This document shows, piece by piece, positions 33,271 through 41,254 of a stretch of DNA of 64,000 bases (positions are counted from its first letter, which is position 1; each line of letters starts with the position of its first letter). Source of the DNA: Mycobacterium sp. GA-2829 (lineage in GTDB: Bacteria > Actinomycetota > Actinomycetes > Mycobacteriales > Mycobacteriaceae); assembly GCF_001499965.1 (NCBI RefSeq), contig NZ_LQIT01000067.1, positions 124,001 to 188,000 on the forward strand, read 5' to 3'. The position numbers and the translations under genes were made by a program. The notes below the pieces were generated by a model. That model had not been told where the DNA came from and made no database searches. It was given only the letters and a program-made list of their open reading frames with translations.

Positions 33271-33954
33271 TCAGCCGAGCGTGCCGCTGGCGGCCAGGTG
33301 TTCGGCCAACAGGGCGCCCGCCCGCTGGACGTGTTCGGCCATCGCGGCCCTGGCGCCCTCGGCGTCCCCGGCGCGCAGGCGCTCGATGATCGCGCGGTGA
33401 TCCTGCGCCGAGGCCTCCGGCCACCCCTCCACGGCGGAGAAGAACTTGCGCGGCGCGTAGGGCAGTGTCGCCTTGATCAGCCAGCGGATCTTGCGCGAGC
33501 CGGCCAGCCGGTAAATGGTCTCGTGGAACCGGTGGTTGAGCCGTTCCACCGCGTCGTAATCCTTCTCGGCGGCCGCGCGCTCGAGGTCCTGCTGGATGCG
33601 CTCGAGTTCGTCGACGGTCTGCGGGCTCATCAGGCGGGCGGCGCGGGCGGTCAGCTCCCCGCCGAGCAGTGCCTGTGCGGTGTAGACGTCCTGGATGTCC
33701 TCGCTGGACAGCGCCGTCACCGAGAACCCGCGGCGGGGTTCGATCGTGAGGAAGCCCTCGTTCTGGAGCAGGAGCAACCCCTCGCGGGCCGGTGTCGCGC
33801 TGATCCCCAGCTCGTCGGCCACGGTCTCGGGCCGGATGAACTCCCCGGCGCTCAACTGGCCGGACACGATGAGCTCGCGGACGTGGGCGGCGGCCAGGTC
33901 GCTGAGCCGAAGTGGCGCGGCGCGTTTCCGGTCGGCGGCGCCCGTCGGTTTCAC
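33271..33954 (-). CDS. GntR-family regulator, FCD (FadR) subgroup
   Basis: 227 residues. N-terminal winged helix (about 17-80) with IRPETVADELGISATPAREGLLLL, then an all-helical FCD effector domain. The metal/effector-binding residues are visible as Asp/His sets, for example RLNHRFHETIY and SAQDHRAII. Members sense small carboxylates. It converges on the lyase gene (17-base gap) and is divergent from the UTRA-GntR gene across 206 bases. Likely regulates operon A; its start is GTG 33954. Confidence 0.9.
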   Translation of the reverse strand: MKPTGAADRKRAAPLRLSDLAAAHVRELIVSGQLSAGEFIRPETVADELGISATPAREGLLLLQNEGFLTIEPRRGFSVTALSSEDIQDVYTAQALLGGELTARAARLMSPQTVDELERIQQDLERAAAEKDYDAVERLNHRFHETIYRLAGSRKIRWLIKATLPYAPRKFFSAVEGWPEASAQDHRAIIERLRAGDAEGARAAMAEHVQRAGALLAEHLAASGTLG

Positions 33955-34008
33955 GGAAATGAATATAGTCTGTTGTCGCGTCGGATCCGCGGGCTCCGCG
34001 GTCTCGAA

Positions 34009-34120
34009 TGTACGTACAAATTCAGGCCCCCGGCCCGATACCGGAACCGGATCTCAGCTGGACACTGCGCTCCGAGCGCCATGCCCGTACATTGACATTT
34101 GTCTACCGTGATGTGTACAT
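34009..34120 (+). promoter_or_regulatory. Promoter and TGTAC operators before UTRA-GntR gene
   Basis: TTGACA (34092-34097) is a consensus -35. The -10 area about 17-18 bases later is GTGTACATA, where a TGTACA core (34114-34119) overlaps the expected -10. A second perfect palindrome, TGTACGTACA, lies at 34009-34018. UTRA-type GntR proteins often use TGTAC-type half sites, so autoregulation is likely. The intervening bases also contain CGTACATTGACATT. Confidence 0.5.
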
Positions 34121-34160
34121 ATCGGCAATCGTTCGACGCGCAGGGGAGGTCAGCCGTCCG

Positions 34161-34901
34161 ATGACCGCAGACCCGGACACCCGCCCGGCCTATCAGCGCA
34201 TCGCGGAATCGCTGCGCCAGTCGGTGCTGCGTTCCCGCGACGCCGATCTGCGGTTGCCGACGGAGGCCGAACTGGCCGAACAGCACGGCGTGAGCCGCCA
34301 GACCGTGCGTCGCGCCTACCAGGAACTCGTCTCGGACGGTCTGGTGACGCGCACCCCGGGCCGCGGGACCTTCGTGGCGCGGGGTGGTTCCCAGTACCTT
34401 CGCCGGTTCGGCACGGTCGAGGATCTGATGAGCCTGTCGGTGGACACCGAGATGGAGGTGCTTTCACCGCTGGCGCGCCGGGTGGAGATCGAGGCCGCGG
34501 GCCGCCTCGGCTTGTCCAGCGACGTCATCGCGACGGTGTCGTTCCGCCGTCTTCACCTCGGTGTGCCGTTCTGCGTCACCGACGTCTACCTGCCCCCGGA
34601 GGTCGGCGCGCTGGTCGCCGACGCCCCGGAAGTGCAGCAGGGCGCGCGGGGTACGGGCACGATCATCGGGTTGATCGATCCGCTGTTGCACGAGCCGATC
34701 GGCGGGGCCGACCAGACCATCACGGTGGCCACCGCCGACGCGCGGGTCGCCGCGGCGACCGGCCGCGAACCCGGTGAGGCGATGCTGCGCATCGACCGGA
34801 TCTACCGCACGATGGCCGGGCAGGCCGTGGAGTTGGCGGTGTCACGGTTCGTCACCTCCCTCTACAGTTACAGGTCCAGCCTGCGCCGCGCGCGCAGTTG
34901 A
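34161..34901 (+). CDS. GntR-family regulator, HutC/UTRA subgroup
   Basis: 246 residues. Winged helix at the N-terminus (about 10-75) with LPTEAELAEQHGVSRQTVRRAYQEL and the wing TPGRGTFVA. A UTRA ligand-binding domain follows (about 90-240), ending in RFVTSLYSYR. The ATG at 34161 is chosen because GGGGAGG is 14 bases upstream and the family usually starts close to the HTH; the frame is open earlier, which would put translation across the palindromes. Followed 17 bases later by the IclR gene. Ligand unknown, probably a metabolite of the neighbouring dicarboxylate genes. Confidence 0.85.
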   Translation: MTADPDTRPAYQRIAESLRQSVLRSRDADLRLPTEAELAEQHGVSRQTVRRAYQELVSDGLVTRTPGRGTFVARGGSQYLRRFGTVEDLMSLSVDTEMEVLSPLARRVEIEAAGRLGLSSDVIATVSFRRLHLGVPFCVTDVYLPPEVGALVADAPEVQQGARGTGTIIGLIDPLLHEPIGGADQTITVATADARVAAATGREPGEAMLRIDRIYRTMAGQAVELAVSRFVTSLYSYRSSLRRARS

Positions 34902-34918
34902 TCCCGAGGAAGCTCCAT

Positions 34919-35728
34919 ATGCCGCCTGCCGACGACGGCACCGACGACTCGACGTTCGCCCCCCACAGCGGAATCGCCGCCGTGGACCGCGCTGTCGCCG
35001 TCCTCGACGTCTTCACCAGGGGGCGAATGCGTCTGGGTGCCAGCGACATCGCCCGGGCGACCGGCCTGAGCACCAGCACCGCACACCGGGTCCTGGCGTC
35101 GTTGTGCGCGCACGGGCTGGTCACCAAGGTCGGCCCCAACTACGCGCTCGGTCCGCGCATCCTGCAGCTGGCGGCCGCCGCGCACGACACCGGCAACCTC
35201 GCCGCGGTCGCGCGTCCGGTGATGACGCGGCTGCGCGACGCCACCGGGGAAACGGTTGGGCTGCATGTGAACAAGGACGGCAGCCGGTTCGTGATCGACC
35301 AGGTGGAGAGCACACAACCGTTGCGCCGCACCTACACCGAGTGGGGACAACCGATCCCGCTGCACCAGGGCGCCCCGAGCCGGGTGCTGCTGGCCTTCGC
35401 CGACGACCAGACGATCGCCCGCGTGCTCGCGGGTCCGTTCGAGGGGATCACCGCCAACACCGTCGTCGACAGGGACCAGCTCGCCGAGCAGATCGAATCG
35501 ATCCGGCGCAGCGGTTACACGTTCTCCTTCGAGGAGCGCGTGGCGGGCATCCGCTCCATCGCGGTGCCGCTGCGCGACTACACCGGGGCGGTGGTCGCGG
35601 CGATGAGCGTGACGGGACCCGCGATCCGGGTCACCGAGGACTGGATGCACCGGACGCTGCCGACGATCCTGCAGGCCGCCGCCGACATCTCCGCAGGACT
35701 CGGGTTCTCGCCGACCCGTTTCGGGTGA
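34919..35728 (+). CDS. IclR-family regulator
   Basis: 269 residues. N-terminal HTH (about 20-80) with GASDIARATGLSTSTAHRVLASL and a C-terminal effector domain whose ends match the family (TGETVGLHV, APSRVLLAF, RRSGYTFSFEE, GIRSIAVPLRD). ATG 34919 has GAGGAAG about eight bases upstream. It lies directly before the TctCBA operon, whose promoter carries tandem inverted repeats; IclR proteins commonly control aromatic or dicarboxylate catabolism. Most likely the regulator of operon B, inferred from position only. Confidence 0.9.
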   Translation: MPPADDGTDDSTFAPHSGIAAVDRAVAVLDVFTRGRMRLGASDIARATGLSTSTAHRVLASLCAHGLVTKVGPNYALGPRILQLAAAAHDTGNLAAVARPVMTRLRDATGETVGLHVNKDGSRFVIDQVESTQPLRRTYTEWGQPIPLHQGAPSRVLLAFADDQTIARVLAGPFEGITANTVVDRDQLAEQIESIRRSGYTFSFEERVAGIRSIAVPLRDYTGAVVAAMSVTGPAIRVTEDWMHRTLPTILQAAADISAGLGFSPTRFG

Positions 35729-35760
35729 CCCACCCTGCCCGCTTGCCCCACCCGTGATGT

Positions 35761-35826
35761 TTGACACAGGTGACATGCCGGCCCTAGGCTTCCCGCTGTA
35801 CGGAAGATCTTCCCGCTAGGCGGGAA
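35761..35826 (+). promoter_or_regulatory. tct promoter 1 with tandem operators
   Basis: TTGACA (35761-35766) and TAGGCT (35785-35790), 18 bases apart, form a strong promoter. Just downstream are two inverted repeats: CTTCC-N8-GGAAG (35789-35806) and TTCCCGC-TAG-GCGGGAA (35810-35826). Both start with CTTCCCGCT and are offset by exactly 20 bases, about two helical turns, the spacing expected for cooperative binding of a dimeric regulator such as the adjacent IclR protein. Confidence 0.68.
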
Positions 35827-35955
35827 AAAAGGCGGCAGTGGTGACGCTCTGCTGGTTCGGCGGCCGTGAATGGCCGCACGATTGTCGTGACCCTCGGCTG
35901 CACAAAACCCCTGGTGAGACGCAGAAACAAGACGGAAATTCACAGCCCCCGCCAC

Positions 35956-35983
35956 TTGACTTTCAAATGTACGGCCATAAGGT
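35956..35983 (+). promoter_or_regulatory. tct promoter 2
   Basis: TTGACT (35956-35961) and TAAGGT (35978-35983) separated by 16 bases lie 24 bases before the TctC start. The spacer has TGTACGG. This gives the transporter a second, closer promoter; transcripts from promoter 1 would carry a leader of about 210 bases in which no gene was found. Confidence 0.5.
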
Positions 35984-36006
35984 GGGTTTGACCCAGATCA
36001 CAAAAG

Positions 36007-37023
36007 ATGGGAAAACGCATGAAACGTCACACCACACGCACGATGTTGGTCGGTACCACCGCGGTCGCCTTGGCGCTTTCTGGCTGCGCATCGGATTCTG
36101 AGGGCTCCGACTTCAGCGGCACGAAGCTGCGCTGGGTCGTCTCCAGCGCGCCGGGCGGCGGGTTCGACACCACCACAAGGCAATTGGAGCCGTTCTTCAC
36201 CGAGGCGCTGGGCACCACGGCGACCGTGGAGAACATGGAGGGTGGGGGCTACGCGATCGGCGCGCAGACCATGCTCACCAACGGGGCCGACTGCACCAGC
36301 ATCGTCACCCACGGTGTGCCGCACCTGATGTTCTCCTACATGACCCAGGACGTCGACTACGACCTCGCCAGCTTCGCGCCGGTCGGCGGGATCAGCATCG
36401 AGCCCGGGGTGATCCGCGTGCGCAAAGACTCCCAGTGGCCAGACATCAAGGCGTTCGTCGACGACGCCAAGGCTCGGCCCGGCGCCATCAAGATCAGTGT
36501 CTCGGATCTGCAGAGCAACAACTACATCGCGCTGCTCCAGATGGAGCGCGACCTCGGCATCGACCTCAACATCATCGGGTACGACGGCGGTGGCCCGTCG
36601 CGTACCGCGCTGGTCAGCGGCGAGGTGGACGCCACGCACGCCGGCGTCTTCAACAGCCTCTCGATCGCCGACGACACCCGGGTGCTCGCGGTGAGCCAGC
36701 CCGAGAACAAGTGGCCCGAGGTGACCGACAACGCCCCGCCGATCAACGATGCGCTGGGCGTCGACCTTCCGGCCAACGCCTCCAACTATGTGGTGTTCGC
36801 CTCCGCGGAGTGCCGGGACAAGAACCCCGAGCGGTACCAGGCGCTCGTCGACGCATTGAAGACGTCGGTCGAGAACGAGGAATACCTCGCCACCCTGAGC
36901 AAGCTGGGCGAGGAGTCCAAGGTGGCCTACCTGAGCCCGGACGAGCTCGAAGAGCTCGCCACCCAGTCGCAGTCCGAGATCGAGCAGCTCCTCCAGGCGA
37001 ATCCCAATGCATTCGCTGGCTGA
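36007..37023 (+). CDS. tctC: Tripartite tricarboxylate transporter binding lipoprotein (TctC)
   Basis: About 338 residues. Signal peptide with lipobox LSGC (Cys near residue 27), then a Bug/TctC-type solute-binding domain. Hallmarks: LRWVVSSAPGGGFDTTTRQLEPF, where the glycine loop binds a carboxylate, and MEGGGYAIGAQTM. Captures a tri- or dicarboxylate outside the membrane for TctAB. ATG 36007 or ATG 36019 (GATGGGA upstream) could be the start. First gene of operon B, behind two promoters. Confidence 0.93.
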   Translation: MGKRMKRHTTRTMLVGTTAVALALSGCASDSEGSDFSGTKLRWVVSSAPGGGFDTTTRQLEPFFTEALGTTATVENMEGGGYAIGAQTMLTNGADCTSIVTHGVPHLMFSYMTQDVDYDLASFAPVGGISIEPGVIRVRKDSQWPDIKAFVDDAKARPGAIKISVSDLQSNNYIALLQMERDLGIDLNIIGYDGGGPSRTALVSGEVDATHAGVFNSLSIADDTRVLAVSQPENKWPEVTDNAPPINDALGVDLPANASNYVVFASAECRDKNPERYQALVDALKTSVENEEYLATLSKLGEESKVAYLSPDELEELATQSQSEIEQLLQANPNAFAG

Positions 37024-37501
37024 TCCCGTGACCACTGGCGAACACGACACCGGGCGGGCGGGCGCACGGCTGGCGCTCGTCGCCGCGCCGGGCGGAATCG
37101 CCCTTGTCGCAGGCATTCTCGCGTTGATGATGTCGGTGGACCTCAATCCCGCGGACAAGGGGTACCCGCGGGTGCTCGCGATCCTGCTGATCGTCGCCGG
37201 GATCTGGAACCTCGCGGTGGACATGCGAAACCGCGCCGATGACGAACCCGACGCCGAATACGGCCGGTTGAAGACCTGGCGTGTGGTCGCGTTCGTCGCC
37301 CTCGTCGCGGTCTGCATCTGGCTGGTCAAGCCGATCGGCTTCTACCCGGCCGCCGGTCTGCTGACGCTGGGCGGGCTGTGGATCATGGGTTGCCGCAAAC
37401 CGCTTGTGCTGATCGGTTATCCGCTGGTCCTGGTGGGGCTCGGGTATGTCCTGTTCTCCCTCGTCATCGGCGTGCCCCTACCCCTTGCCAGAGGTTTCTG
37501 A
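37007..37501 (+). CDS. tctB: Tripartite tricarboxylate transporter small membrane subunit (TctB)
   Basis: About 164 residues with four membrane helices (roughly 24-42, 55-70, 92-107, 113-155 as two helices), the normal TctB layout. Low sequence conservation is usual for this subunit; the call rests on size, topology and position between TctC and TctA. ATG 37007 overlaps the tctC end by 17 bases with AGGCGA upstream; GTG 37028 is an alternative. Ends in a TGATG junction with tctA. Confidence 0.85.
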   Translation: MHSLADPVTTGEHDTGRAGARLALVAAPGGIALVAGILALMMSVDLNPADKGYPRVLAILLIVAGIWNLAVDMRNRADDEPDAEYGRLKTWRVVAFVALVAVCIWLVKPIGFYPAAGLLTLGGLWIMGCRKPLVLIGYPLVLVGLGYVLFSLVIGVPLPLARGF

Positions 37502-39045
37502 TGCTCGACCACATCACTTCGGGTCTCGACCTGCTGCTGCAGCCGGCGCCGCTGATGTGGCTGGTGGTCGGCGTGTCCGTGGGCTTCGTCGTCGGTGTGC
37601 TGCCGGGTCTGAGCACCTCCAACACCGCCGCCCTGCTGCTGCCGTTCGCGATCACGCTGCCGTTGGAGAATTCGCTGGTGCTCATCGTGAGCATCTACGC
37701 CGGCGCCCAGTTCGGCGGCGCCGTCCCGGCGATCCTGTTCAACGTGCCGGGCGAGGCCGGATCTGCGGTCACCGCGCTCGACGGTTACCCGCTCGCGAAG
37801 CGGGGACAGGCCGGGCTGGCGATCGGCATCGCGCGGATGGCCTCGGTGCTCGGCGGGGTGATCAGTGGTTTCGTCGTGCTGTTCCTGCTGCAACCGCTGG
37901 GGGCGCTGTCGCTGAAATTCGGCGCCAGGGAGATGTTCGCGATCATCGTCCTCGGCCTGGTGGTGGCGTCGTCGCTGATGGGCGGGTCCGCCCGCAAGGG
38001 CCTGCTGGTCGGCCTGCTGGGCTTGTTGCTCGCCGTCGTCGGCGTCAGCCCCGGCACCGCCGAGACCCGCTTCACCTTCGGCGAGATCCAGCTCTACGAC
38101 GGGATCCCGTTCCTGGCCGCGCTCATCGGGGTCTTCGCGATCAGCGAGATGCTGATGCTCGTCGGCTCCACGCTGATGCAGAAGCGTCAGAAGGAGCAGG
38201 AGATGCGGCCGGGCGGGTTGCGCAAGGAGACCCGCGACGCGATCGACGGTGTCAAGGCCACCCTGAAGGAGCCGGGCGCGGTGGCGCGTTCGAGCGGCAT
38301 CGGCATCATCCTCGGCATCATCCCGGGGCTGGGCGCCGCGGTCGCGAACTTCATCAGCTACTCGTTCGAGAAGCGCCGGTCCAAGACGCCCGAGGAGTTC
38401 GGCAAGGGCAGCCACAAGGGCATCATCGCCTCGGAGGCCTGTGACAACGCGGTCGCGAGTTCGAGCCTCATTCCGACCTTCACCCTGGGCATCCCGGGCA
38501 GCGCGACCATGGCCGTGGTGCTGGCCGCGTTCTACCTGCAGGGGATCCAGCCCGGACCGCGCGTGCTGCAGAGCAACAGCGCCGAGGTGTACGCGGTGGC
38601 GCTGGCGCTGATCGCGGCGAGCGTGCTGATCCTCCCACTGGGCGTGCTGCTGGCCGGCCCGCTGGCCTCGGTGACCAAGGTGCCGTTGTCGTTCCTGGTG
38701 CCCACGGTGTTGTTCATGTCGATGGTCGGCGTCTACGCGATCCGCAACTCGATCTTCGACGTGGGGCTCGCCCTGTTCTTCGGTGTGATCGGACTTCTGT
38801 TGCGGCTCAACGGTTATCCGGTGATCCCGCTGATCCTCGGCATCATCCTGGGGCCGTTGGCGGAGGAGTACCTGCTGCGCAGCATGCAGTTGGCCGACGG
38901 ACCCGGCTACTTCTTCGGATCGGTCGTGGTCAACATCCTGTGGGCGCTGCTGGTCGGTGCGCTGGCGTTCCTGGCCTTCTCGGGGGTGCGGCAACGCCGC
39001 AAGGACCGCCTGGCCGCCGCCGAACCCGTCGACCAACACAGCTGA
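37501..39045 (+). CDS. tctA: Tripartite tricarboxylate transporter large membrane subunit (TctA)
   Basis: 514 residues with about twelve membrane helices. Signature stretches: GVLPGLSTSNTAALLLPFA, GAQFGGAVPAILFNVPGEAGS and its second-half repeat IPGLGAAVANFISYSFEKR, then GIPGSATMAVVLAAF. These are the two Pro/Gly-rich repeats that line the substrate path in the TctA family. Works with TctB and TctC as a secondary, ion-driven importer. Overlaps tctB by one base. Confidence 0.95.
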   Translation: MLDHITSGLDLLLQPAPLMWLVVGVSVGFVVGVLPGLSTSNTAALLLPFAITLPLENSLVLIVSIYAGAQFGGAVPAILFNVPGEAGSAVTALDGYPLAKRGQAGLAIGIARMASVLGGVISGFVVLFLLQPLGALSLKFGAREMFAIIVLGLVVASSLMGGSARKGLLVGLLGLLLAVVGVSPGTAETRFTFGEIQLYDGIPFLAALIGVFAISEMLMLVGSTLMQKRQKEQEMRPGGLRKETRDAIDGVKATLKEPGAVARSSGIGIILGIIPGLGAAVANFISYSFEKRRSKTPEEFGKGSHKGIIASEACDNAVASSSLIPTFTLGIPGSATMAVVLAAFYLQGIQPGPRVLQSNSAEVYAVALALIAASVLILPLGVLLAGPLASVTKVPLSFLVPTVLFMSMVGVYAIRNSIFDVGLALFFGVIGLLLRLNGYPVIPLILGIILGPLAEEYLLRSMQLADGPGYFFGSVVVNILWALLVGALAFLAFSGVRQRRKDRLAAAEPVDQHS

Positions 39046-39068
39046 CCACAAGCTAGAAAGGAGCCCCT

Positions 39069-39821
39069 GTGCGGGCCGCAATCGTGACCGGCGCCAGTCG
39101 CAACATCGGTCTGGCGATCGGACGACGACTCCTGGCCGACGGGTGGAGAGTCTGCCTGACCGGCCGGGACGCCGACAGTCTCGCCGCCGCCGCGGGCGAG
39201 TTGGGCGCATCCGGCGCCACGGACTCGGTGCGGTGGTTCGCCGGCGACATCGGGAACGAAGCCGACGTCCAGGCGCTGGTGGACGACGTCGAAAAGCACT
39301 GGGGCGCAGTTGATGCCGTGATCAACAACGCCGGTATCCGGGCGCACGGCCCGATCGAGTCGATGACGCTGGACAACTGGGACGCGGTGTTGACGACCGT
39401 GCTCACCGGCGCGTTCCTGACCACCAGGGCGGTGCTGCCCGGTATGCGCGACCGCCGGTGGGGGCGCATCGTCAACATCGCCGGGATGTCGGGGCAGTCC
39501 GGTGCGGCCGGACGGACACCGGTGATCGCCGCCAAGGCGGGGTTGATCGGACTGACCAAGGCGTGCGCGCACGAGGCGGGTGGCAGCGGAGTCACCGTCA
39601 ACGCCGTCTCACCCGGCCACATCGACACCGAACGTCGACCGGGTCTGGGTGACGCCGCGACCGCGGCCCAGCACTACCAGCACCTGAGCGACGCCGGCAA
39701 TCCGGTGGGACGGATCGGCTCCGTCGACGACGTCGCGGGTGCGGTGTCATACCTCTGCGGCGACGACGCGGGATACGTGACAGGACAAGTGCTCTCGGTG
39801 AACGGCGGCGCCTACATGTGA
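39069..39821 (+). CDS. Short-chain dehydrogenase/reductase lacking the catalytic Tyr
   Basis: 250 residues, full-length SDR. The coenzyme motif TGASRNIGLAIG, the NNAG motif and C-terminal GQVLSVNGG are all normal. The YxxxK active site reads VIAAK in the segment GRTPVIAAKAGLIGLTKA: Lys is kept, Tyr is replaced by Val. Upstream the Ser region is IAGMSGQSG. The protein may still bind NAD(P)H but is unlikely to do standard SDR chemistry. GTG start with AAAGGAG five bases upstream. Located between tctA and the first MmgE/PrpD gene. Confidence 0.9.
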   Translation: MRAAIVTGASRNIGLAIGRRLLADGWRVCLTGRDADSLAAAAGELGASGATDSVRWFAGDIGNEADVQALVDDVEKHWGAVDAVINNAGIRAHGPIESMTLDNWDAVLTTVLTGAFLTTRAVLPGMRDRRWGRIVNIAGMSGQSGAAGRTPVIAAKAGLIGLTKACAHEAGGSGVTVNAVSPGHIDTERRPGLGDAATAAQHYQHLSDAGNPVGRIGSVDDVAGAVSYLCGDDAGYVTGQVLSVNGGAYM

Positions 39822-39874
39822 CACAGGCCCCCACCACCAGAGCACGGAATCGACGACAGCAGGAAGGACCGAAC

Positions 39875-41254
39875 ATGGTTGCCGAGATCAGCGCCCAGAC
39901 CCGCCGCCTGGCGGAGTACCTGAGTGCCGCCCCGGACCGGCCACTACCCGCGGAGGTGACCCACAAGACCAAGCACCATGTGATCGACACGATCGCCGCG
40001 ATGGTCTCCGGGGCCCAATTGCCGCCCGGGATACGGGGACTCGCCTACGTTCGGGACGGTGCCGAGGGACCCAGCGCGCTCATCGGGGGTGGGCGCACCA
40101 GTCCGGTCGAGGCGGCCCTGGCCAACGGGATGTCGGCCCACGCCGACGAGACCGACGACTCGCACGCGCGCTCCATCAGCCACCCCGGATGCGCGGTGGT
40201 CCCGGCGGCGCTGGCGATCGGCGACCTCCGCCGCAGCAGCGGTGAACAGGTTCTGCGCGCGGTGGCGGCCGGCTACGACGTCGGCACCCGGGTGGTGCTC
40301 AGCCTCGGAAAGCCGGTCCTGAACACCGAATCCAGCGGCCGCAGCACCCACGCCTACTGCGGGCTGTTCGGCGCGGCCGCCGCGGCGAGCACCGTGTACG
40401 GGTTCAGCGAGGAACAGGCCCGGCACGCGTTGTCCTATGCGGCGCAGAGCGCCTCGGGGGTGACCAGTTGGGTGCGCGACCCCAACCACGTGGAGAAGGC
40501 CTTCGTCTTCGCGGGTATGCCGGCCTCCAACGGTGTGCGGGCGGCGGCGATGGTGGCCTCCGGGTGCGACGGCGTCGACGACGTGTTCAGCGGCGTCCCG
40601 AACTTCCTGGACGCGCTCTCGGCCGACGTCCGGCGCGACGAACTGTCCGACGGCCTCGGTGACCGCTACGAGATCATGCACACCAACATCAAGAAGTTCG
40701 CCGTCGGGTCACCGGCGCAGGCGGCGGTGCAGGCGATGCTCGAACTCGTCGAGGCCGAACCGATCGACCCCGCCGAGGTGGCCGACATCCGAATCGTGTT
40801 GCCGCACGACCTGTGTCGGGTCGTGGACAACCGCGCGATGCCCGACATCTGCTGTCAATACCTGGTGGCGGGCACGCTCGTGGACCGGGCGTTCACGTTC
40901 GCGATGGCCCACGACGACGACCGGATGACCGACCCGGTGATCACCGCGTTGCGCGACCGCACCGACCTGGTCGCGGATCCGGACAAGGCCGGGGTCCGCA
41001 CCGCCGACGTGACGGTCACCTTCGCCGACGGCCGCACCCGGCACCGCTATGTCGGCGCCGTGCGCGGCACGGTGGACGATCCGATGACCGACGACGAGGT
41101 GACGGCCAAGGCGGTCGATCTGATGGAGCCGGTGCTGGGCGAGGCTGCCACCGCGCAGCTGATGGACCGGTTGTGGTCACTGGAGAGTTGCCCGGACATC
41201 ACCACCGTCACCGGCATGCTCACCGCAGACGTGCTGGCGGAGGCGCGGGCATGA
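39875..41254 (+). CDS. MmgE/PrpD-family protein 1 (divergent copy)
   Basis: 459 residues. The family includes 2-methylcitrate dehydratase (PrpD) and cis-aconitate decarboxylase (IRG1/CadA). The N-terminal helical domain shows HADETDDSHARSISHPG, equivalent to the H-x-D-x-DD-x-H...HPG active-site block. The second site, GWHxT in the others, here reads STHAYCGLFGAA, and the KPYxCG block reads KKFAVGSPAQ, so this copy is divergent. ATG 39875 with AGGAAGGA seven bases upstream. Ends in ATGA with copy 2. Confidence 0.9.
   Translation: MVAEISAQTRRLAEYLSAAPDRPLPAEVTHKTKHHVIDTIAAMVSGAQLPPGIRGLAYVRDGAEGPSALIGGGRTSPVEAALANGMSAHADETDDSHARSISHPGCAVVPAALAIGDLRRSSGEQVLRAVAAGYDVGTRVVLSLGKPVLNTESSGRSTHAYCGLFGAAAAASTVYGFSEEQARHALSYAAQSASGVTSWVRDPNHVEKAFVFAGMPASNGVRAAAMVASGCDGVDDVFSGVPNFLDALSADVRRDELSDGLGDRYEIMHTNIKKFAVGSPAQAAVQAMLELVEAEPIDPAEVADIRIVLPHDLCRVVDNRAMPDICCQYLVAGTLVDRAFTFAMAHDDDRMTDPVITALRDRTDLVADPDKAGVRTADVTVTFADGRTRHRYVGAVRGTVDDPMTDDEVTAKAVDLMEPVLGEAATAQLMDRLWSLESCPDITTVTGMLTADVLAEARA

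Noticed and set aside
34008-34160. Earlier in-frame start for the UTRA-GntR gene
   Set aside because: It would add about 51 residues read through the TGTAC palindromes and the TTGACA box, with no homology; the ATG at 34161 is more reasonable.
35810-35826. TTCCCGC/GCGGGAA hairpin considered as a terminator of the IclR gene
   Set aside because: On the plus strand it is followed by A residues, not T, and it lies 80 bases after the stop and downstream of a strong promoter; an operator fits better.
39069-39821. SDR considered as a frameshifted or truncated gene
   Set aside because: Length, coenzyme motif, NNAG and C-terminal motif are all in one frame; only the Tyr is replaced.
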